Shown one piece after another: positions 30,270 to 42,279 of a DNA stretch of 64,000 bases. Source of the DNA: Synaphobranchus kaupii (lineage: Eukaryota; Chordata; Actinopteri; Anguilliformes; Synaphobranchidae); the NCBI GenBank assembly GCA_029718625.1, contig CM056376.1, positions 117,735,406 through 117,799,405 on the forward strand. Reading direction: 5' to 3'. Made by a program: the position numbers and the translations under genes. Numbering within the stretch: the stretch's first letter is position 1; the number at the start of each line of letters is the position of its first letter. Below the pieces are notes generated by a model, which was given only the letters and a program-made list of their open reading frames with translations, made no database searches and was not told the DNA's origin.

Positions 30270-30317
30270 CTGATCATGACAGATTAAATACATATTTAAA
30301 TTTTATTCATATATATA

Positions 30318-31234
30318 CAGATCCTTTCCAAAAAATTAGAATATGGTGGAAAGGTTTTTTTTTTTCCATAATTCCATTCAAAAAGTGAAACTTTCATAGA
30401 TTATAGATTCATTACACACAAAGTGAAATATTTCTAGCCTTTATTTGTTTCATTTTTAATAATTTTGGCTTACAGCTCCAGAAAACCCCCATAACAGTAT
30501 TTAAAGAAATTAGAATAGTGTGTCGAAAATCAGCATTTACTTCAGTTATTTCAGAGAATGAATGTTTTAGACTGAGTGTCACACTCTAATCATCTAATTT
30601 ACTCAAAACACCTGCAAAGGTTTTCTACAGGTTTGTCGTTAAATTGGACAGGTATCTCAGTTTGGTTCAGTATGGGGAAGACTGCAGACTTGACAATTGG
30701 CCAGAAGACCATCATTGACACCCTCCAGAAGATGGGTAAGCCACAAAAGGTCATCGCTAAGGAGGCTGGCTGTTCACAGAGTGCAGTGTCCAAGCATATC
30801 AATAGAAAGTTTAGTGGAAGGGGAAAATGTGGCAGGAGAAGGTGCACAAGCAAAAGAGATGACCATAGGCTTCAGCGGATTGTCAAGCAAAGACGATTCC
30901 AAAATTTGGCGGAGATGCAGAGGGAGTGGACTGAGGCTGGAGTCAGTGCTTCAAAAACCACCACGTACAGAGTGTGACACTCAGTCTAAAACATTCATTC
31001 TCTGAAATAACTGAAGTAAATGCTGATTTTCGACACACTATTCTAATTTCTTGAAATACTGTTTTGGGGGTTTTCTGGAGCTGTATGCCAAAATTATGAA
31101 AAATGAAGCAAATAAAGGTGAGAAATATTTCACTTTGTGTGTAATGAATCTATAATCTATGAAAGTTTCACTTTTTGAATGGAATTATGGAAAAAAAAAA
31201 AACTTTTCCATGATATTCTAATTCTTTGGAAAGG

Positions 31235-31239
<5 letters not shown>
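30318..31239 (+). mobile_element. Tc1-like element with long terminal inverted repeats, copy 2
   Basis: Same ends and layout as 4326-5240 (about 95 percent alike by eye) with TA on both sides. Left limit 48 bp from the predicted acceptor of the ndrg2 start exon. Followed by two (TA)n tracts. Confidence 0.87.
30672..30977 (+). pseudogene. Truncated Tc1-like transposase, copy 2
   Basis: 101 codons, same start MGKTADLTIGQK as copy 1, nearly identical, but it ends earlier (SASKTTTYRV) where the coding sequence jumps into the inverted repeat. The two deletions are therefore not the same event, or copy 1 lost less. Confidence 0.8.
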
Positions 31240-31277
<38 letters not shown>

Positions 31278-31307
31278 TATATGCAAACTCACACACATAC
31301 AGTTATA

Positions 31308-31352
<45 letters not shown>
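31238..31352. repeat. Two (TA)n microsatellites
   Basis: TA runs at about 31238-31275 and 31311-31352 separated by ATGCAAACTCACACACATAC. Confidence 0.92.
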
Positions 31353-31358
<6 letters not shown>

Positions 31359-31414
31359 GTATAAAACACATTTTGTTTTCACCATGTAGAAATTACATAA
31401 ATTGTTATACATAT

Positions 31415-31945
31415 TTCAGGGTACCATTTTTGGGACAAATGACTTCACTGGTACTTCTGATTAGTCAGTTAGTCAGATTAGTGTGTTCAATCACTTCCTT
31501 GGTGCAGGTATAAGAGGGCATTCAGTAACTAGACTACATTCTATGCTTTTGATTGCCTTTGGAGATTGATTCCCGCTATTGGCATTTGTCAACATGAGGA
31601 CCAGAGTTGTGCTAATGAGTCAAGGAAGCCACTATGAGGCTGAGAAATAAGAAAAAAATAGTCATAGGCAAAACCTTAGGCTTACCAAAATCAACCATTT
31701 GGAACATCATTAAGAAGAAAGAGAGCACTGGTGAGCTCAGTAATCACAAAGTGCCTCCTGGTAGGCCAAGGAAGACCTCTACAGTTGATGACCGAATAAT
31801 TCTAACCATAATGAAGAAAAATCCCAAACACCTGTCCGACAGATCAGAAACATTCTTCAGGAGGCAGGCATAGATGTGACTACTGTCCTACTGTCCCCAG
31901 AAGACTTCACGAACAGCACTCTCCACCACCATAATCAAAACACCA
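31415..31945 (+). pseudogene. Tc1-like transposase N-terminal fragment
   Basis: The 5' leader has a typical Tc1 arrangement. The frame from 31634 reads MRLRNKKKIVIGKTLGLPKS, then TIWNIIKKKESTGELSNHKV and GRPRKTSTVDDRIILTIMKK, the paired-like DNA-binding domain with its GRPR hinge. A frameshift follows NPK. At about 31930 it is joined to the 3' end of the 15.5-kb Tc1 family. Confidence 0.75.
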
Positions 31946-32112
31946 AATGAGGGAATATCTTTTGGAACAATGGTGTTCCATCCCTCCAGAACAGTTCCAG
32001 AGACTTGTAGAATCTATGCCAAGGTGCATTGAAGCTGTTCTGGCAGCTTGTGATGGCCCAACACCTTTACTAAGACACTTGTCAGTTTTTCCTTTAATTT
32101 GTCACCCGTCTG
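31930..32112 (+). mobile_element. 3' terminal fragment of the 15.5-kb Tc1 family
   Basis: Contains TGTTCCATCCCTCCAGAACA and ends TTTGTCACCCGTCTG, the same right end as 15520-15959. Its own left end is absent, which implies recombination or deletion between two different Tc1 elements. Confidence 0.65.
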
Positions 32113-33044
32113 TATATATACAGTGCACTCCAAAAGTGTTTGGACAGTGACACATTTTTTGTTGTTCTGGCTCTGTACTCCAGCACATTGGATTTGAAAT
32201 GGAACAATGACTATGATGTTAAAGTGCAGACTTTCAGCTTTAATTTGATATATTCACCTTTAAATTATCAGGTGAACCGTGTAGCAATTGTAGCCCTTTT
32301 TATACATAGTCCCCCTATTTTAGGGGACCAAACATAAACTTAAATAAATAATTAATTTCACCGTAAATACTGTTTTTTGAGTACAAGAGCCCATGTAGGC
32401 TTTGGTTCTAAAGTACCAGTAGGGTTGTGTTTAGGAGTTAGGGTTTATAAATCAAAGGTCCTTGAAACTTTTGGAACATTTGAATATTACACCATTTATT
32501 TTAATAGCACACAAATAGAAAAATAAATAAACAACACTCTAAAACAGAAATAAAAAATAAGTGTGCAAGATAAATGTTCCAAATAATGTCACTGAGGTAA
32601 GTGTTACAAAATGTCACAGAGGTAAACTAGTTAGATAGTAGCCTATAGTGTTGCTGAGGTAAAATACTGTTAGATAGTAGCCTATAGTGTTGCTGAGGTA
32701 AAATAGTAAGTAGACAGTTTATCCCTTCAGTAAAGATGGTGAAACAACAATCTACTAACAATACTATCTTCTGTTAAAATATTACATGAACTTGTTAAAG
32801 CTTTTGCCTTTTCAGAATTTAGGGTTTCAAAGTTAATTCAAAATTGGGGCGCGTTCTCGCATATCCTGGAGCTCTTTCTACTCTTTTTTACATTTTCAGG
32901 TCATATTGATAGGCTAATTATTTAAGCGACTCCATTGCAAGAAAATAGCCTATGCATGATTAGTTTTTTTCTATCGGCATGGCAGCCAACACACATAATT
33001 CATAACATTTTTAATTGACATTAACAATTAAAGCAGAGTGATTG

Positions 33045-33290
33045 TTTAAGGCTTGTTTGATACCTCAGACCCTTGTTGACTTACAGCCATTTTACCAACC
33101 ATGTATTCCATACTGTTCCAGCATAATTTACAGCTAAATCTAGTCCCACCCCCCAATTCCCATAGAGATCCATTCAAATGCAGAGATGTTATAGTATCGC
33201 TTGTAAGAGTACCAGAAAATAAGATATCAAGAGTCTTTTGATGTTGTTGGGTCACAGACATCAGGAAGTCATGGCATGCAAAGGATATGT
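33045..33290 (-). repeat. Dispersed module X, copy at 33 kb
   Basis: On the minus strand contains CAAAAGACTCTTGATATCTT, GGATCTCTATGGGAATTGGG and TGGAATACATGGTTGG. Other copies: 39.13-39.38, 45.65-45.88, 52.57-52.68, 58.96-59.22 kb (+), partial at 35.28-35.39 kb (-). Open frame of about 71 codons (TSLHLNGSLWELGGGTRFSC). Confidence 0.6.
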
Positions 33291-34424
33291 GACCAAATAT
33301 TAAAAATTATTACTTTATTCTATATATAAATGCAGGGGTGCCAATAATTGTGGCCAATGTGGTTTTGTTAAAAATAATTATTTCTTGATGTGGGATTTTT
33401 TTTTCTCATAATAAATTAACGTCAATTAAAGGTTGGATTCTTCTTGTTTTTTCAGTGTGAGATTAAGCTAATTCACCAAACGGTGAATTTTTTATAACCC
33501 TTTTTGCTCATCTTTACAGGGGGTGCCAATAATAGTGGCCGCAACTGTATATATACACTATATACACTATATATACTATGTGGTACAAAAAATATGTTTT
33601 TGTACAAAAATTGTGAATCAGAAGATGAGTTCATTATTAACCCGGTCAAAACCTGTTCCATCCATTCAAGTCATCGTTGACACTAAAGAATACAGGTTGT
33701 GCTCATTCTGTGCTTACAGCAAACCATGAAAAAATTTACACCAAGAGCTAAAAGGAAAAGGCAACGTTTCAATTACTTATGCAAGCACACACACACACAC
33801 ACACAAACACATGCACACACACCCCCTTGCATACACTCGCGCAAGAACAAACAATTTTATGTGTGTGTGCCTAGAGTGTGTGCTTGCGTGCGTTTGCATG
33901 TGTATGCATTAGGGATGGGGAGAATCGCTAAAACGGTTACACAGTGCAAAGAAATGAGTTCACACATTGAAATAGCAAGGTTCGGGGAGGGGCTAGAACA
34001 GTGAGAGTACCTAACTGAGTGGGTGAGTGAGTGAGTGACTGAGTGACTGAGTGAGTGACTGACTGACTGACTACCTCCCCTTTGTTGGAAGTCGCGCAAG
34101 AACTGGTGTGAATACCTAAAGTTAGGACTTACACTTTACAAGCTTGATAGCTTTATTTAGCTTTAACACAACCATTAAAATGATGACCAAGTATGCATAA
34201 TTCCAGTCGGTCAAGGTGGACTGGAACACAAACATTGTCCCTGACTGCATTGTTGACACGTGTGTACCCTCCTGTGTATACGTGATATTTCCACACAAGC
34301 ACTTCCCAGGCAGTAACCTTGGCACCACTAACAGAATAGCCTACTTACTAAGTTACGTGACATCCACATGTTAATATCATCGATGCATTTAAATAGGGAC
34401 TCTAAGGGACCTAGGTCAACAAAT

Positions 34425-34580
34425 GAAAAAAAGATGTATGTTGTGAATCATCTGCATAGTTATGATAGGATATTTTATGTTTTTGTATAACATGTGTAAG
34501 AGGGAGCATGTATGGATTGAATAATAATGGCCCAAGGATTGAACCTTGTGGGACTCCAGATATAATACCCGGTTTTTGTG
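34425..34580 (-). pseudogene. L2-type LINE reverse transcriptase fragment
   Basis: Minus-strand frame reads [20 protein letters not shown] and then [15 protein letters not shown] is the catalytic RT motif and [14 protein letters not shown] the preceding conserved block of L2/CR1 LINEs. Very short and without the rest of the ORF. Confidence 0.8.
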
Positions 34581-34604
34581 ATGCAAAGTCACCAATGGAC
34601 ACAC

Positions 34605-35278
34605 TGCTGCTCTGATCACTGCTTCACACAACTGCTCTCATCACTGCTCGATAATGCTGCTCTAACCACTACTCCACACTGCTGCCCTGATCACTGCTCC
34701 ACACTGCTGCTCTGACCACTTCTCTGCACTGCTGCTCTGATCCCTGTTCCACACTGCTGCTCTAACTACTGCTCTGATCACTGCTCCACACTGCTGCTCT
34801 GACCACAGCTCCACACTGCTTCTCTGATCACTGCTGGATACTGCTGCTCTAACCACTGCTCCACACTACTGCTCTGATCACGGCTCAATACTGCTGCTCT
34901 AACCGCTGCTCTAACCACTGCTCCACGCAGCTGCTCTGGTCACTGCTCGATACTGCGGCTCTAACCACTGCTCTGATCACTGCTCCACGCTACGGCTCTG
35001 ATCACTGCTTGATGTTGCTGCTCTGAGCTCTGATCACAACTTCACACTGCTGCTCTAACCACTGCTCCACACTGCTGCTCTGATCACTGCTTGATACTGC
35101 TGCTCTAACCACTGCTCCACACTGCTGCTCTGATCACAGCTCCACACTGCTGCTCTGACCTCTGCTCCACGTTGCTGCTCTGAGCTCTGATCACAACTCC
35201 ACACTGCTGCTCTAACCACTGCTCCTCACTGCTGCTCTGATCACAGCTCTACACTACTGCTCTGATCACTGCTCCACA
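34605..35278. repeat. About 25-bp degenerate minisatellite (about 26 copies)
   Basis: Unit CTGCTCCACACTGCTGCTCT GATCA with many single-base changes. Confidence 0.88.
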
Positions 35279-35448
35279 TCGCTTGTAGGAGTACCAGAAA
35301 ATAAAATATCAAAAGTCTTTTGATATTGTTGGGTCACAGACCCCAGGAAGTCATGGCATGCAAAGGATATAATGCGACCAAATATAAAAAATTATTACTT
35401 TATTCTACATTATGTTAAACTGTCCAATATTTTTTGATGCCCGAAAAT

Positions 35449-35468
35449 GGGGGGGGGGGGGGGGGGGG
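35449..35468. repeat. 20-base G homopolymer
   Basis: G20 inside the right Tc1 terminal repeat, where relatives have only a short run of G (CCCCCATTTTA); an expanded mononucleotide. Confidence 0.9.
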
Positions 35469-35652
35469 CTATGTACAAAAGGTTCTATAATTTCTAAACG
35501 GTTCATCCGATATGGATGAAAATACCATCAACTTAAAGCTGACAGTCTGCACTTCAACCCTGTCATTGTATCCTTTCAAACTCAAAGTGCTAGAGTACAC
35601 AACCAAAATAACAAAAATGTGTCACTGTCCAATGAATTATGGTGCTCACTGT

Positions 35653-36370
35653 ATATAAAAAGTGAACTGATTCTGAAGTGAATGATGTTATGATTGGAGT
35701 AGAGAGAAAAAAATTAAATGCAACGTGGGTCACAGTATGGATACTCTTAGTGGCTATGCTGGCCAGTGCGTGCGTGCCTAGCTGTGTCTGTGCGACTCTG
35801 CGTGAAGTGCCCTGTGCAGATGTGCCTACAAGATACAATTGCTTGCGTTTCGCTAACAAAATGGCATCGGTGATTACCCCCAGTCTTTACGAGAAATAAC
35901 TGGCCAATCAAAACTTGTATGCTTATGTGTAACCCAAATAGTGAGCGGGAGTGCGCTGATGAGTCAACCGCGCGATCGACACACCTCCTTTTGACATTGA
36001 CACACATTCCCCTCCCGCGCGCACAGATTCGCGCCGCACGCGCCACCCCCTTCCCCCAACATCAAACGAAGCCTTCGCCTTGCTGTGCAACATGTTTGCT
36101 GATATATTCTGCCTCACAATAATAATCAGCAGCTTCAACACCATAATATTCATCTTCATCAAGTATGAATTTAGCACTGAAAGTGACGCTATAAAAACAA
36201 TACTGAATTGTTGGAGTAAGCGACTGGCAAAAGAGGATCATCAACATGTTAGCGGTATGCCACTAACTTCAAGTTCAAGTGCGGTTTTAACATGTTGTGG
36301 TTCGGCACTGGCCCCACCCATTTTGTCCTCCCATTTTGCCTACTTGTGTTTAACAGTTTGCAGTAATTAA
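35653..36370. promoter_or_regulatory. CpG-rich unique stretch, possible promoter region
   Basis: 35940-36070 is rich in CpG (GCGCGATCGACAC, CCCGCGCGCACAGATTCGCG) amid AT-rich DNA and is not part of an identified transposon. ndrg2 needs a non-coding first exon to the right of 30.27 kb, so this is one candidate. No TATA box or donor can be fixed with certainty. Confidence 0.25.
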
Positions 36371-37598
36371 TATTAAATGCTTACACTTTAGCAGTGACGG
36401 GAGAGACAGAAGTGAACAAAGACTATCTGTAGACGCCACATGTGCACTCCACTCCGTGATACACAGCCTCATAAGGTCACAACACACATTGAGACGCTGA
36501 ACGCTTACACGTTTAATTTACGATATTATTATTATTATTGTTATTACGATCATTGTTGTTGTTCATTGTGTTGTTTTGTTATTAGGCTACTGTTGCTGTT
36601 TTTGTTGTTAACATCCACCAAGGAAGTGAAAATAATGCCATGCACTGTCGCGTCCACGACAGACATCACAGGGAGTAAAGACATGTAAACGCATGGAAAT
36701 ACTGTTGATATGCAAGATAACGTTACATGTAACTCATTAAACTGCATTTCTACCATTAACATTACTTTATGTATAAAATGTAATGGCAGTTCCTGTATTA
36801 CATTATTGTAAATGCAATGAACTGAGCATGAATATGCATTCACAATTTTCGCTAAAACATCACTGTTATCCCATATATACGTTAATACGACGTTAACAGG
36901 TTTAGCAAAGCTTACTAAAACTATGCTTACCCTTTAAGTCAACAAAAATGTTCCGAGGGATTTTCAATAAATTGTAAAACTCTCAATATCTCCTCTTTAG
37001 CTAGACAAAGCGGTTGCCGTTTTCCAGATTCCAGATTTTGCGTAAGCTATGACTGTTTTTACCATTCAGTTTTCTCCTTTCCCTGTGTTTACTCCCTTCT
37101 TGCTGTCCTTTCTCAAGCAACAGAAAAAAAAATCCCAACTGAAAATATGGAGCCGTCAATCAAATGCCACGGAGTAAGTTACTTTATTAAGAGGTGGGGG
37201 TGAGTAAGGAAACAATTTAACGAAATCCTCCGTCCACACAGATACCCAAGCGATCTCTCAACCCTGGAATATTCCGATAACTACTGTAGTGTGGCCCTTA
37301 GAGCAGGTGCTATAGTTTAAAGTTTAAACATGTATTTGTTATTGAAAACCTCTGTCTGTCGGCTGTGCCCCCCTGCTCTCTGAGGTTGGTAGACGCCCGT
37401 TGTTAAAGTGGTTTGTGGAACAAAACGCGCACGCATTCCAAGGTTCTAGTTACAGCTGCGAGGCAGAGACGATGGTCAGAAACTCGCATTCGATTAGGGA
37501 CTTTGCCAAAACGTATAAAGAAGGCCAGACAGGGAGGGAGAGAGAAATTTGTTTTGACAGAAGTGGAAAAAGAGTGACGCGTTGGAGGCAGAGACTAC
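36371..37598. other. No recognisable gene
   Basis: Contains (TTA)n/(TTG)n-type runs near 36530-36610. The ORF that begins at 37400 has no recognised homology and runs into a MITE. Confidence 0.35.
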
Positions 37599-38281
37599 TG
37601 TGTCCGAATCAGAGCTCTATCTACTGCGCCCTGTCTCCTACGAAGAGTGCACTGGCAGAAGTGTGCTGTTTAATGTGCAGTTTAGTAGGACGCAAAAAAT
37701 ATCCGCTATACTATTTCCAACCCGTACTGTGGAGGTGTCGTAAGCAGGTCATAAGACGTCCCACCAGTGTTGCCATGTCCGCGGTTTTACAGCTAAATTG
37801 GGATACCAGTCACGGATAAAATTAAAAGTCGCAAAGCACGCACTTATTTTAAAAAGTAAAAACATGATGATTTCTAGGCATATTTAAAATACATTGGTTT
37901 TGGTTAAAAATAGCCTATAAATTGGGTTAGTTTTGAGTCGCCATTTGGCTAAAGTCTTACAAGATCTGGCAACCCTGCGCCCCACTCTTGCGCTGCCATG
38001 TCACGTGTTGTTTTTGTTGTATTTGAAGGAAAACGTCAGCGAAGCTGCGCCTCATTTTTTAAAAACGAAGCTTCACGTCATATTCATGTGACCAAAATGT
38101 TCGTGTAGTTCTTGAAGTGTGCTCCCGAATGTACTCAGCGAAACCCCGAAAGTAAGTGTGTCATCCGGGTGTTTGAAGTATACTGCACTTTGAAAAAAAA
38201 TTGCGTACTCTACGACTTTCTCGCCCTATCTACTCACCAAGGCTACTCAACAGTGTGGAAGAGTGCTGATTCGGACACGGC
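37599..38281. mobile_element. MITE with CTGTGTCCGAATCAG ends
   Basis: Left CTGTGTCCGAATCAG pairs with right CTGATTCGGACACGG, 683 bp apart. Parts of its interior (GCGAAGCTGCGCCTCATTTTT, ACCCGTACTGTGGA) recur inverted at 51.3-51.6 kb. Confidence 0.6.
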
Positions 38282-38912
38282 CTAGGGTTCAAACTGAGGC
38301 TTCGATGGGTATGGGGGTGATTTATTGGCGTAGCAAATGTTAGCTGCCACATGCCGATACGGTCATATCATTTTTGTTGCTACTATAAATTTCTGAAGAA
38401 GGCGCCATCCACTTATTATGCAATAGCTATGAATAGTTGTGCTAGTGCGCGCGTGGTATGGTAGCCAGTGAATGAATGCACAGCGCTTGGACGATTGTAT
38501 TGAAGAGAGTCATTTTACCGTTACACAATAATCCTAAGAAATTACCCGGTTTCCTGTGGAGGAAACAACGCAGCAGTACATCTGTCCTCAGACAAGGAGC
38601 GATTAAAAAAATCCTCGTCTCCGATTCTAAACCATCCGGGTCAGGTGGTCCAGACAGCGTCAACACTGATGAGGTTGTAGTGTTTGTCTCAATTTCGTAT
38701 TTTAAATATGTGATAGAAAATACATTTATTTACGAAAAACCATTATTCTAAAATATCTAGAACAAAAAAAGACTAGGCATGAAGAGGAACCGAAGATGCT
38801 CACGGATTAGCCCAATAAATAAATATGTAGACTATGTAATAAGTAATTATCGTTGTTGTGAAACAAACAGTAATATGGTTTGCTTGCATTCTGTACCTGA
38901 GCAATCATAAAT
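38282..38912. other. No recognisable gene
   Basis: A short plus-strand ORF (38476-38751) has no recognised domain; no convincing splice sites. Confidence 0.3.
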
Positions 38913-39449
38913 TACACTACCGTTCAAAAGTTTGGAATCATTTTTATGTTTTTGAAAGAAATTGATACTTTTATTCAACAAGGTAGCATTTTTTTTTTTA
39001 AATACAGTCAAGACATTGATAATGTTACAACCTACTATTTCTATTTCTACTGCAATTGTAGCCATTTTTACACATAGTCCCCCCATTTTAGGGCACCAGA
39101 AGTAATTAACATAAATGTATTTAATATTTGGTTGCATATTCTTTGCATGCCATGACTTCCTGATGTTTGTGACCCAGCAACATCAAAAGACTGTTGATAT
39201 CCTATTTTCAGGTACTCTTACAAACAATACTATAACCTCTCTGCATTTGAATTGATCTCTATGGGAATTGGGGGTTCAGATGTAAATTACACGGGAATAG
39301 TATGAAACACATGGTTGGCTAAATGGCAGTAAGTCATCAAGCGTCTGAGGTATCAAACGAGCCTAAAACCATCACTCTGCAGTAGATATGGATGGATCAC
39401 TTTAAAGGGGACATGAAGCACTCGGTAAAGTGGCTCTGGTTTGTTAGCT

Positions 39450-40310
39450 TTTTGCCTTAAATTTGATATGACCTTGCGTTCAAATCTGAAATTGACCCAT
39501 GTTTGTTGGAAAAAGAAGTTAAAGTTCACTTTTTTTCCACTAGGGCGCAGCCATTTTGGAGAACTGCGGTCGTGACTTCACTAGGTTGGTTGGTCTCGGC
39601 TGCTCAATGTATTATTACTATGGGGAAATAGCTGACTTTCAGTGAGGTCAATGGTGTATCGTGAGGAAAAAATAAAACAAAAAACACACAGACAGTCCTT
39701 TTGTATTGCCACGAGATGCTCAAATGAGTATTACTGAACAAATCTTAATTTAAAACTCAATTTCATCAAACTGCTTCTGACCATATAATGCTGTAGCCTC
39801 TGACGAGCCGGCAACTGCTGCGCCGCTGCCTTGCCTTGATAAATGGTTTGGGAGCTAAAGCCGTGTCTAGCTAATTATTGCCTATAGCATTTGTGATGCT
39901 AAGACGCGGTAGATATATGCAGGCTGTTAACTAATATATCAAGGCAATGCAGTTGCCGGCTCGTCAGAGGCCACAGCATTAGGTATATGGTCAGAAGCAG
40001 TAAATGGAAATGAAGTTATAAATCAAGTTTTGCTCAGTAATACTCATTTGAGCATCTCTGGGCAATGCAAAATGATCGTCTGTGCATTTTGTTTTATTTT
40101 TTTCACACGATACATCGTTGAGCGCACTGAAAGTCAACTATTTTCCCATAGTAATACATTGAGCAACCGAGACCAACCAACCTAGTGATGTCACGACTGC
40201 AGTTGGTCCAAAATGGCTGTGCCCTAGTTGGGAAAAAAAGCAAACTTTAACTTCTTTTTCCAGCGAATACAAGTCGATTTGAGATTGAGAATGCAGGGTC
40301 ATATCTAATC
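39450..40310. repeat. Large palindrome (arms about 370-390 bp, loop about 95 bp)
   Basis: Left arm (39450-39842) and right arm (39938-40310) are inverted copies, about 80 percent identical by eye. Examples: GACGAGCCGGCAACTGC at 39802 against GCAGTTGCCGGCTCGTC at 39952, and TAGGTTGGTTGGTCTCGG against CCGAGACCAACCAACCTA. Confidence 0.85.
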
Positions 40311-40314
40311 TAGC

Positions 40315-40780
40315 TAGCAAACAAGCAAAGGGTTTTTATCAACGCTGCTCTTAAACTAGCTAACGTTAGCAAGCTAATGTTGTCTATCGTTTGAGTGGTG
40401 GATTGCAATAAAGACGCTTTCATTTCCTAACTTACTCGCTCGTAAAAACTAGCTTCCTAGCTTCGTCGCTAACTGTTAGCTTATCTCAGTGTTCCAGGAG
40501 ACAGGCATGTCTAGGGCATCCCCGCTAGCTTGCTAGCAAGCAAGCAAAAGGTTTTTTTTTTTTTATCAGAGCTGCTCTTAAACTAGCTACCAAGCTAACG
40601 TTGTCTAATGTTTGAGTGGTGGATTGAAATAAAGATGCTTTTGTTTGCTAACTTACTCGCAACTAGTTAAAACTTGTCATGTCTGGGCATTGTCCCCGCT
40701 AGCAAGCAAGCAATAAGCTTTTAATTAGAACTGCTCTTAAACTAGCTAGCTAACAAGCTAACGGTATCTGATGTTTGAGT
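40315..40780. repeat. About 200-bp block in three tandem copies
   Basis: Each copy has CTAGCAAGCAAGCAA, then TGCTCTTAAACTAGCTA, then TTTGAGT (first two also GGTGGATTG-AATAAAGA). Starts near 40322, 40535 and 40698. Confidence 0.75.
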
Positions 40781-42279
40781 ACTCAATTTTTCTGCTTTAA
40801 TTAGCTAGTGTGGTTCATTGAACACTCATCCCGTCATTAGTCAGATTATGATATAGCTTTAAATTAACCAAGCAGAAACTAATACAAAATATAAAGCCAT
40901 CTATAAATATAGGCTATATGCCCAAGTATCATAAAAGCAAAATTACTGTTACTTTTGACTCCAAATAATGACATATTGTGAAACAAAAGCTTAAAACTAG
41001 CTAACGTTATAGGATTCACTCGCTAGCGAACATGCTAACGCTATAGGCTTACCATAGGATGCTAACATTAGTTAATCAAACTATTGATAAGGTAAAAACA
41101 TATTTTTATGACATTTCAGCATCTTAGCCAGGTTATTGACATATTAGTCACATATTTATGAGTTCTTATGTAACATTTCTCACTTGAAAATAAAAGATTA
41201 AAACCAGTGAGCTGGGCTGGGGTATCACCGGCTTTCTGGCTTTCGATGGCTAAACCCAGCTCCAGCCACTGCAGCTACCACATAGCCCGCCTTCATTAGG
41301 CTTGTCATTAAACTAATGTTGACTTGGTAAAAAAATTGTTAACAGTCAATTTTCTGTAGCGTTTTGTATCTCCTGCCGCAAATTTTAATGTTTTGTTGCA
41401 CAGAATTAGAAGCACTGTGAAATGTCAAGAATAATTAGCCAGGTAGCCACCTTGGCTAGCTAGGCTATGCATGCTAGTCTTTCTACCTATCTGCCTAACT
41501 TCATAATTAAAAATTAATTTCTCAAAAAAGAACATAGCTAACTCCTTGTCAAGCCTCACATCGCCCTGAAACCAATATAATGCAGATAACGTCCAACATT
41601 GTGACTTTTGGGAGTGATATTACGGGCTGGGAAGAACACACATCTCGTCTGGATCCATGGTTTCCAATGGGGAGTTACAGGTGTCCCCAGCACCAGAAGT
41701 AAGCATTCACCCCTCCCAGTCTAGATCGCCATCTTGTGAAATAGGCCAATTATCAAAACTAGCAGCAGGAGTGCCCTGAAAAATCTCCAGCCCACTTCCT
41801 CGTCCCACAACAGACACAGCTCATGAAAAAACAAAAAACAAAAGCCCAGACACAAAAAAACACATTCAAATTAACAAACACAAAAACGAGAGACAGCTGG
41901 ACTACATGTCGCCATTACAGCGCCATATGATGTCACCAAATATGCAACCAAATATTGATGACTATTTAAATTTATGTTAATTACTTTTGGTGCTCTAAAA
42001 TGGGGGGGACTATGTGTAAAAATGGCTAAAGTAGAAATAGAATTAAATCAAAATAGTAGTTTGTAAAATGATCAATGTATTGTTTGATCAATTTAATGCT
42101 ACCTTGATAAATAAAAGTATCAATTTCTTTTGAAAACATAAAAATGTCTCAGTGATTCCAAACTTTTGAACGGAAGTGTAATTTCAATAATATTTACTCC
42201 ATTAGTCAATGATGTCCTCCTGCCAGGGGACTCACTGTGAGTACTCCAATAAAATCAGCTCAGCTCAACTACTCATTAA

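Larger units (their letters stand above)
32121..35650. mobile_element. Tc1-type element carrying several nested repeats (3.5 kb)
   Basis: Ends CAGTGCACTCCAAAAGTGTT TGGACAGTGACACA and, inverted at the right, CAGTGAGCACCATAATTCAT TGGACAGTGACACA, with TA on both sides. Inside are a dispersed module (33.05-33.29 kb), another Tc1 tail (33.31-33.55 kb, ending near AATAATAGTGGCCGC), an L2 RT fragment and a 25-bp array. No transposase of its own is left. Confidence 0.6.
38915..42178. mobile_element. Tc1/mariner-end element (3.26 kb) with a large internal palindrome
   Basis: Ends CACTACCGTTCAAAAGTTTG and CAAACTTTTGAACGGAAGTG are inverted, with TA on both sides. Inside are a second Tc1-type inverted pair (39.05-39.2 / 41.93-42.04 kb), module X, a ~0.86-kb palindrome and a ~200-bp triplication. 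No transposase frame. Confidence 0.75.

Noticed and set aside
37400..37819. 139-codon plus-strand ORF as a gene
   Set aside because: No recognised domain and its second half lies inside the MITE at 37599-38281.
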